NCBI RefSeq assembly: GCF_905171765.1
Contig: NC_053392.1
Coordinates: forward strand, 396,208,119-396,272,118
Source: Bufo bufo
Taxonomy: Eukaryota; Chordata; Amphibia; Anura; Bufonidae
Length of the DNA: 64,000 nt
Direction of reading: 5' to 3'
Shown: piece after piece, positions 57,073-64,000 of the stretch
How the letters are laid out: the number at the start of each line of letters is the position of its first letter
How positions within the stretch are numbered: the first letter of the stretch is position 1
Notes under the pieces: generated by a model
Told to the model about the DNA's origin: nothing
What the model saw: only the letters and a program-made list of their open reading frames with translations
The model's database searches: none
Made by a program: the position numbers and the translations under genes

Positions 57073-58175
57073 GGGGCACAGGTGCACGCTACCTTGGCTG
57101 CGACACAATGCGAAGAACTACAAGTAACAGCACACTGTTTAATGCACAAAGACACAGGTGAACGGTGAAATTGTAAACTGCATTACTGATATACTTACTA
57201 TCTGAAATTGGAAACTCTGTGCACATATTTTTGATCAAGAATATGTTGGGCCTATCTACCAGTGGCAAGGTGGCTTCTAACAGACAGGACCTATTCTAAC
57301 AGTCTTAATTCTCCTGGGCTTTTGGCTTACAAGTTTCAGGGCCAAGTAAAATCCAGCTATTGGATACTCTGACTAAAAGCACCAGGCAGATGGGCGGGAG
57401 TGCCAGGTTCCCAGGGAAAGGTGCAGCTTTCATGTACTCATGATTCACCTGTGTCTTTGTGCTTTAAAGTGTTTGTCCGGTTCAGAGCTGAACCTGGACA
57501 TATCCGCTTCTTCACCCAGGCAGCCCCTCTGAGGTGAGCATCAGAGCATTTCATGCTCCGATGGCCTCCCGTGCCCTTCACTGTATAGTGTAGGACAAGG
57601 GCTTTTTTGTTTACTAACTTACACTTTTGGATGAAGGCTTCTACCTAGCAGTGTTCCCAGTGACTTCACTGGCACTAATGGGTGGACTTTAGCGCTGGCC
57701 TAGCTGTTTTACAGAGCAGAGACCCAGTATGTCACCGAATCTAATGGAGGCAAAGTAGAGCATCGAAGCATATGGCCAGACAACCCCTTTAAGCTGTGTG
57801 CTGCTACGTGTAGTTCTACGCATTGTGTTACAGCCAAGGTAGCGTGCACCTGTTGCCCCTTTTTTATATATATTTTGGAGGTGCTTTTTTATTCTTTTTC
57901 ATGTTGTATATGTGGGGGAGTGGCATCCCCTGTGAACCTTGCACTCCTGCCCATCTACCTGGTGCTTTTAATCAGAGTATCCCATAGCTTGATTCTACAT
58001 TGTCCTGAAACTTCTAGGCCAAAAGCCCAGGAGAGGCTAGACTGTTAGAATAGGTCCTGTTTGTTAGAAGCCACCTTATCACTGGTAGATGGGCCCAACA
58101 TTTTCATATAGAAAGTATAGCAGTAATGCAGTTTACACTTTCATATGGTCACCGTTCACCTGTGTCTTTATTAAA
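57073..58175. repeat. Compound inverted repeat with a MITE in the middle
   Basis: Block A (57073-57138, ggcacaggtgcacgctacct...) is inverted at 57797-57862; block B (57148-57445, caaagacacaggtgaacggt...) is inverted at about 57905-58170. The order is A, B, inverted A, inverted B, so the two hairpins interlock. 'ttcacctgtgtcttt' also closes block B at 57446, giving it its own inverted ends. Confidence 0.8.
57464..57792 (-). mobile_element. TTAA MITE, decayed reverse copy of 30535-31048
   Basis: TTAAAGTGTTTGTCCGGTTC at the left, ggccagacaacccctttaa at the right. It shares aggcagcccctctgag, catttcatgctccgatg and agtgacttcactggcac with the 30.5-kb element in the opposite orientation. CpG positions have mostly decayed (the CRE at 30753 corresponds to tgacttca here). 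Confidence 0.75.
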
Positions 58176-58233
58176 TAACAGTGACAGCTATGGGACTGCC
58201 ATATGATGTTGTCGTTAATTAAATGAAATAGTT

Positions 58234-58590
58234 CTTAAAGGGTTTTTTTTAAACTTTTTTATACTGATGACTTATCCTCTGATCCGACAATCAGCTGTTT
58301 GAGAAGGCAGCAGCACTCCTCCTGTGAGCACCGAGGCCTTCTCATAGCTTACCCTAGTTCAGTGACGTCGTGTCATCGGTCACATGCCCCACGTGCAGCT
58401 TAGTCCCATTCAAGTGAATGGGGCTTAGCTACAATACCAAGAACTGCTACTATACAATGTACATCGCTGTGCTTGGTAACTGTGAGGAGACAGCAGCGCT
58501 CACTGGAATGCAGATGTCTACTCAAACAGCTGATCGTGGGGGTACCGGGTGTCGGACCCCAAGGAACAGATACTGATGACATATCCCAGT
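58234..58590. repeat. Dispersed TTAA-type MITE, degraded
   Basis: 'ttaaagggtttttttt', 'actgatgacttatcctctga', 'caatcagctgtttgagaagg', 'caaacagctgatcgtggggg' and 'gatactgatgacatatccc': the left and right halves of the common family, with the outer right end missing. Confidence 0.65.
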
Positions 58591-58734
58591 CACCTCTGGT
58601 GGTGGCTCATCTCTTTAGAGAACAAGAGGATCAGACATGTTTAAATTCAGCATCCTGATCCTTCTGTTACCTGACATGAGCTGTTGGGGGAGAGTCAGAA
58701 CACCACCGTATACATTAGAGCAGTAATATGCCTT

Positions 58735-59091
58735 ATGCCTCCTGCACACCAACGTGTTCACCCCGTGGCCGTGCTGCGGGCCGCAATGCATGAACACCAA
58801 CCATGGGGCAGCCGCAGTGGATCTCGGACCCATTCACTTTAATGGGTCCACGATCTGCAAAAAGATAGGACATGTTCTATCTTTTTTAGGAACGGAAGTC
58901 CGGGATGAAACCCCATGGAAGCACTCCGTAGGGTTCCGTTCCTCATCTCCGGATTTGCGGACCCATTAAAGTAAATGAGTCCGCATCCGTGATGCGGAAT
59001 GCACACGGAACGGTGTCCATGTATTGCGGATCCGCAAATGCGGGCTGCAATATAGCAACGGGACACCTACAGTCATGTGCAGGAGGCCTTA
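58735..59091. mobile_element. Harbinger-like MITE (about 357 bp)
   Basis: Ends tgcctcctgcacaccaacgt and catgtgcaggaggccttag are inverse with mismatches; inner ctttaatgggtccacgatct / cattaaagtaaatgagtccg and aggacatgttctat hairpins. TTA-like borders. Confidence 0.7.
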
Positions 59092-59506
59092 GACTTTTCC
59101 TGCCATTCATCAGCGCAGGCGCACTATGAACAGCACAGGCAGCGCACTGAGTGTAAACAGGCTTTTATAGCGAAAAGTACATGGAAGATATACTATACTG
59201 GACTGTAGTATTCAGGGGAAATTCCCATGTTGGCACTTTGTGATAAATATGTGTGTTTTGGGGTGAAGTTTGGGCACTCGGTCTCTAAAAGGTTCGTCAC
59301 TACTGCATTAGAGGGTTAGTGGGTTCAGCAGAAATTCTTCTAATGTGTATAGGTCATATACATGTGGGAAGTTCATGCAGACAGCTCTTTATAGAATACA
59401 TATGTCAGATATGTCTCTACAGAAGAAGCAGCATCAGATCCCTACAGTGCTATCAGTATTCCTTAGTGTCCAGCATAGACCCCTAATACTTTTACTATAG
59501 TGATTG
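59092..59506. other. Intronic, no feature recognised
   Basis: Nothing supported apart from a short 'cagcgcaggcgcacta' GC word near 59111. Confidence 0.45.
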
Positions 59507-59520
59507 TTAAAGGGAATATA

Positions 59521-60698
59521 CACTGCCTATCCAAAAAAAAAAGTCGCCACCTGGATTTAACTAAGCAATAGGTTATTTAACCCCAACTGGTGCAATGAGT
59601 TGCTTCTCATTTCTTAAACAACCATGTCGAAAGACACATCTCGTGGTCGTGGAAAAGATGTTAGTCTGTTTTGAGAAGGGTCAAATCATTGGAATGCATC
59701 AAGCAGAGAAAACATCTAAGGAGATGGCAGAAACTACTAAAATTGGGTTAAGAACTGTCCAAGGCATTATTAAAAACTGGAAGGATAGTGGGGACCCATC
59801 GCATTCGAGGAAGAAATGTGGCGGGAAAAGAAATCCTGAATGATCGTGATCGGCGAACATTTGGTGAAATCAAATCTAAGAAAAACAGTAGAACTCAGGG
59901 CTATGTTTAATAGTGAAAGTAAGAGCATTTACACACGCACAATGCGAAGGGAACTTAAGGGATTGGGACTGAACAGCTGTGTAGCCATAAGAAAACCATT
60001 AATTAGTGAGGCAAACCAGAAAAAAAGGCTTCAATTTGCTAGGGAGCATAAAGATTGGACTCTGGAGCAATGGAAGAAGGTCATGTGGTCTGATGAGTCC
60101 AGATTTACCCTGTTCCCGAGTGATGGGCGCATCAGGGTAAGAAGAGAGGCAGATGAAGTGATGCACCCATCATGCCTAGTGCCTACTGTACAAGCCTGTG
60201 GGGGCAGTGCTATGATCTGGGGTTGCTGCAGTTGGTCAGCTCTAGGTTCAGCAACTGTATGTGCTCCAAGAATGAGGTCAGCTGACTACCTGAACATACT
60301 AAATGACCAGGTTATTCCATCAATGAATTTTTTCTTCCCTGATGACACGCTCATATTCCAAGATAACAATGCCAGGATTCATCGGGCTCAAATTGTGAAA
60401 GAGTGGTTCAGGGAGCATGAGACACCATTTTCACACATGGATTGGCCACCACAGAGTCCAGACCTTAACCCCATTGAGAATCTTTGGGATGTGCTGGAGA
60501 AGGCTTTGCGCAGTAGTCAGACTCTACCATCATCAATGCAAGATCTTGGTGAAAAATTAATGCAACACTGGATGGAAATAAATCTGACATTGCAGAAGCT
60601 TATCGAAACAATGCCACAGCGAATGCATGCCGTAATCAAAGCTAAAGGCGGTCCAACAAAATATTTTTGGTGGCGACTTTTTTTTGGGACGGGCAGTG
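59521..60698 (+). mobile_element. Tc1-like element, near full length (1,178 bp)
   Basis: Terminal repeats CACTGCCTATCCAAAAAAAA...GTCGCCACC and GGTGGCGAC...GGGACGGGCAGTG are imperfect inverses; TA duplications at 59519-59520 and 60699-60700. It is a different family from the copies at 27158 and 53174. No large deletion. Confidence 0.93.
59624..60690 (+). pseudogene. Tc1-like transposase, frameshifted but with full catalytic half
   Basis: The natural start is probably ATG 59624 (MSKDTSRG). The frame then changes near 59655, near 59815 and near 59865, so the DNA-binding half (KGQIIGMHQAEKTSKEMAET and TIKIG-like second helix) is broken. From 59840 to past the right end one frame is open and includes the second [17 protein letters not shown] (first Asp, near 60095), [13 protein letters not shown] (second Asp, near 60362) and [14 protein letters not shown] (Glu, near 60475), a normal DD34E layout ending at GGPTKY. 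The usual stop is lost, so the frame runs through the terminal repeat to 60739. Product activity is unlikely because of the N-terminal shifts. Confidence 0.88.
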
Positions 60699-61132
60699 TA
60701 TCATCTACACTTGTTACTTATGAAAACCATATAGTATAACTTTTTTCTTTATAGGTTTTTATTTTTTGATTGTACATTTAAAATTTTATTTTCTGTACAG
60801 GATCATGGGGCAGCCATCTTGACTGAGCTTTTCTTAGCAACATTTAGATATATGCTTTACAGCAGCCACATAGGCCATAGGCTGAAAATAAACTGGAGAT
60901 GATCTCATTGGGTTCTTTGGTAGCGCTTTCTAGGCATGTTCTGTGACCTATTTATAGGTCATTGTGCAGGGAGGCCGATAAACGGGGTATGAAACCTACT
61001 GCAAATGGTGGATCCTATCCAAAGGTGTCATCTTTCATTATGATCCTGCCTGTGATGATAATAAGATGGTTATTGAAAAGTGGTCTGTACAGAACAGGAT
61101 TGATTGACTACCTATTATTGGAATCAGACTAC

Positions 61133-61510
61133 ATATAGTAAATGACAATCTCTTTCTAACCAAGCTAGAACCCGCCCTGTACCCCATTCATTGGTCTGCT
61201 AGATTTATATCAAGCTGGCAGCTCAAGGGGGGCTGTCTTTTCTGGTACTGCTCGGGAGGCGTGTCCATGTTCTCCCTATCACAGCTTAGGAGGCAGTTGA
61301 AGGATGAAACTGAGCATGTGTGGCCATCTCAGTGAGACGGAAAAAGAAATAAGGAAAAAGGACAAATCGCAGGTGGCGCTATAGAGATACATTTTATTGA
61401 ATAACTCATTGGCTGTGCAAAATGTTTAATTACATGCAATTACAAAAATATTCAGATCCCGGTGCTGGTTCAAAAACTGTAGAATATTTTTTGTGGGACA
61501 ACCCCTTTAA
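61133..61510 (+). mobile_element. 'GCGCCACCTGC'-family MITE inside the composite
   Basis: Shares atgacaatctctttctaacc, gttgaaggatgaaactgagc, caggtggcgctatagagata and aattacatgcaattacaaaa with 52020-52750 and, inverted, 32428-32879. Right end gggacaacccctttaa at 61510; the left TTAA end is missing. Confidence 0.75.
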
Positions 61511-61615
61511 TGGCCCGTGTGAAAATTGGAGGATTTTAAAATGTTTTATATACAGTGACATGGAAAATTTAAAATAACCTCAGTAGGTCATTTTCTGATG
61601 GCACATTACCTTTAA

Positions 61616-62936
61616 GACATTTTTCCACTAGACATGCTTAGTTAAACTCCTGAATTAGTGGGTGTCTTTTTATCTCGGAAGTCCCATATGTGGATTTTCA
61701 TGTTAGACAGTAGTAAAATGCATTTATTATATTACAGACTCCCTTGGGATCCTGACATATGTAAATCTTTCTCAGTCTGTGCTTTGTTGACATCTATTTC
61801 TGATCCTGATAGCATTAATACCGCATAACCCTGCTTACATATTTCATCCCCCGAGTTATTATCTGTTTACTTCATATTTCAGAAAACCAGACCTGTGTGA
61901 CTGCTAATCTCCTTTCCCTTTCTTCAGTCAAATCCTTCATGTTTATGAAAATCCAAGCTGAAAAAAATGCATCAGGCGCTTCTAAGGCACATACAGTGTA
62001 TGTAGATTTTCCTGGCTGTGACCATCAGTGGTCTGCCCTCTCTAGTAGCTAGCAGAATTAACCATTTACAGATTAGACAGAACAACTGGCAGTATTGGTG
62101 CCTAAGATCCACCAGTTCACACCAATACATTGCTAGGCTCATTTTGTGGCATGGCAGTGGGCCCAAGTGCAGCTATGTCTACGACGCAACTTGTACATGG
62201 TTTGTAAGGCCTTATAGATATATTTCAGTAGTTTCATTGAATTCCTGTGATAATATATCAATTGTAGTTGTTACTGAATACACTGGGAGACATTTATCAC
62301 CTCCAGCAAACCGGAGTTTGGTGCACTTCATGTTTATACAAACTAAGAAGACAGGTTGGCATTAGCAGGAGGTGATTCAAACCCACATGCAGTTGTGCAT
62401 ATATATAGGGGAGCAGATCCTGCACTTGTGGCCCGTTGCTAATGGCAATCCCCAGCAAAATGCATACAATGGAGGATGCCCGCAGCGAACCACAAGTACC
62501 ACAATAGACATCCTACACAAGGTAACAAGTGCGGATGTAATAATTAATATAACAATATAACAAAACAATAACAAACACAGGTGCACTCTGCAGTATTACT
62601 AAATCCTCAAACTGTTTTTAAAATTGAGAGATTAGTCAACATGTCCTACGGTGTAGAACATGTCTAAGCCCGGACACCGCGACAAGGTTTCTCAAGTAGC
62701 CCTCAACATTTTACTTAAAATGTTGCCACTTTTTGGGGGTTTAGAGTCCCGCTCACCACTTTTTGAAAAGTGGACGGTATGGGGGGGTCGGCCAAAGCCT
62801 GTTAGGCACATTTATTATAATCTACACCAAGAACTGGCATAGATTTTACAGGGAATCTACACCAGCTGCCTTGCACCTAATATTTAATAATATCTTAATA
62901 AATGTCCCCCAGTATTTGTACACCATTGGGGAATAC
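61616..62936. other. Intronic, no feature recognised
   Basis: Nothing supported on either strand; short frames have no recognisable domain. Confidence 0.5.
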
Positions 62937-64000
62937 ATAAGGGAGAGGACTCTTGTGTGTGTGCTCACATAAGGCAGAGGACTCCTGTGTGTGTGCTCAC
63001 ATAAGGGAGAGGACACCTGTGTGTGCTCACATAAGGGAGAGGACTCCTGTGTGTGCGCTCACATAAGGGAGAGGACTCCTGTGTGTGCGCTCACATAAGG
63101 GAGAGGACTCCTGTGTGTGCGCTCACATAAGTGAGAGGACTCCTGTGTGTGCGCTCACATAAGTGAGAGGACTCCTGTGTGTGCGCTCACATAAGGGAGA
63201 GGACTCCTGTGTGTGCGCTCACATAAGGGAGAGGACTCCTGTGTGTGCGCTCACATAAGGGAGAGGACTCCTGTGTGTGCGCTCACATAAGGGAGAGGAC
63301 TCCTGTGTGTGCGCTCACATAAGGGAGAGGACTCCTGTGTGTGCGCTCACATAAGGGAGAGGACTCCTGTGTGTGCGCTCACATAAGGGAGAGGACCCTG
63401 TGTGTGCGCTCACATAAGTGAGAGGACTCCTGTGTGTGCGCTCACATAAGGGAGAGGACTCCTGTGTGTGCGCTCACATAAGGGAGAGGACTCCTGTGTG
63501 TGCGCTCACATAAGGGAGAGGACTCCTGTGTGTGCGCTCACATAAGGGAGAGGACTCCTGTGTGTGCGCTCACATAAGGGAGAGGACTCCTGTGTGTGCT
63601 CTTGGGCCCACTGTGTCTGCACTTGGGCCCACTGCCATGCCACAAAAGGGAGAGGACTCCTGTGTGCGCTCAGATAAGGGAGAGGACTCCTGTGTGTGCG
63701 CTCAGATAAGGGAGAGGACTCCTGTGTGCGCTCACATAAGGGAGAGGACTCCTGTGTGCGCTCACATAAGGGAGAGGACTCCTGTGTGCGCTCACATAAG
63801 GGAGAGGACTCCTGTGTGTGCGCTCACATAAGGGAGAGGACTCCTGTGTGTGCGCTCACATAAGGGAGAGGAATCCTGTGTGTGCTCTTGGGCCCACTGT
63901 GTCTGCACTTGGGCCCACTGCCATGCCACAAAAGGGAGAGGACTCCTGTGTGTGCGCTCAGATAAGGGAGAGGACTCCTGTGTGTGCGCTCAGATAAGGG
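62937..64000 (+). repeat. Minisatellite, 32-bp unit, running off the window
   Basis: The unit acataagggagaggactcct followed by gtgtgtgcgctc repeats every 32 bp with 30- and 28-bp variants that lose GT steps. An interruption (cttgggcccactgtgtctgc, then acttgggcccactgccatgc) occurs at about 63601 and again about 63889, so a 288-bp higher-order unit is forming. The open frame reading RERTPVCAHI repeats is an artefact of the period. Confidence 0.95.

Larger units (their letters stand above)
59507..61615. mobile_element. Composite: TTAA MITE carrying a Tc1 and a second MITE
   Basis: Outer ends TTAAAGGGAATATA (59507) and ggcacattacctttaa (61615) correspond to the element at 55088-56115. A Tc1 entered a TA 10 bp inside the left end, and a 'GCGCCACCTGC'-family MITE entered near 61133. 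Remaining host pieces share tttctaggcatgttctgtg and gtgaaaattggaggatttta with the 55.7-kb copy. Confidence 0.75.

Noticed and set aside
63532..63831. 99-residue repetitive protein (RERTPVCAH repeats)
   Set aside because: Direct translation of the 32-bp minisatellite; no start context or conservation.

Overview
The window is vertebrate nuclear DNA, most likely from a frog. It is AT-rich, intron-dominated and crowded with short inverted-repeat DNA transposons with ends of the TTAAAGGGGTTGTCC type, together with Tc1-like, hAT, Harbinger-like, Penelope-like and L1-like elements. The frog assignment is an inference from the repeat spectrum. The vertebrate assignment is firm, because a conserved vertebrate gene is present.

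The only host gene I can support is SASH1 (SAM and SH3 domain-containing scaffold), on the + strand. Coding exon 1 is 11939-12040 (34 codons, then a GTGAGT donor). Coding exon 2 is 35323-35451 (43 codons, between a TTATAG acceptor and a GTAAGG donor). The two exons join in phase 0, and the junction reads through the conserved SASH1 N-terminus (...EVMGML / [18 protein letters not shown]...). Intron 1 is 23,282 bp. Intron 2 runs off the right edge. The SLY, SH3 and SAM domains must lie further downstream. About 11.5 kb of upstream DNA and a GC-richer 5' leader with small upstream ORFs precede exon 1.

Layout: 1-11.4 kb is upstream repeat-rich DNA, with a 3.35-kb TTAA-flanked element carrying a 109-bp satellite array and a Tc1 copy broken by a hAT element. 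At 11.46-12.04 kb are the SASH1 leader and exon 1. At 12.04-35.3 kb is intron 1, with a second satellite-bearing element in opposite orientation, two inverted copies of a Harbinger-like MITE, a hammerhead-like motif, a 56-bp minisatellite, an internally deleted Tc1 inside a TA microsatellite, and large foldback MITEs. At 35.3-35.45 kb is exon 2. At 35.45-64 kb is intron 2, with a possible LTR, a 5'-truncated Penelope-like element with a 14-bp target duplication, a perfect 76-bp-arm palindrome, an L1-like fragment nested in a MITE with an 11-bp target duplication, a 247-bp-arm foldback, two more Tc1 copies, several nested MITEs, and a 32-bp minisatellite leaving the window.

The most interesting signals are hammerhead-ribozyme-like motifs in the tails of Penelope-type elements; a TTAA transposon that carries and apparently expands a satellite array, present in opposite orientations on either side of SASH1 exon 1; two deletion derivatives of one Tc1 family that both keep an open DNA-binding region; and an excess of perfect TGACGTCA (CRE) sites inside unrelated MITEs. 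All assignments come from reading the sequence and recalled family knowledge; no search was run.
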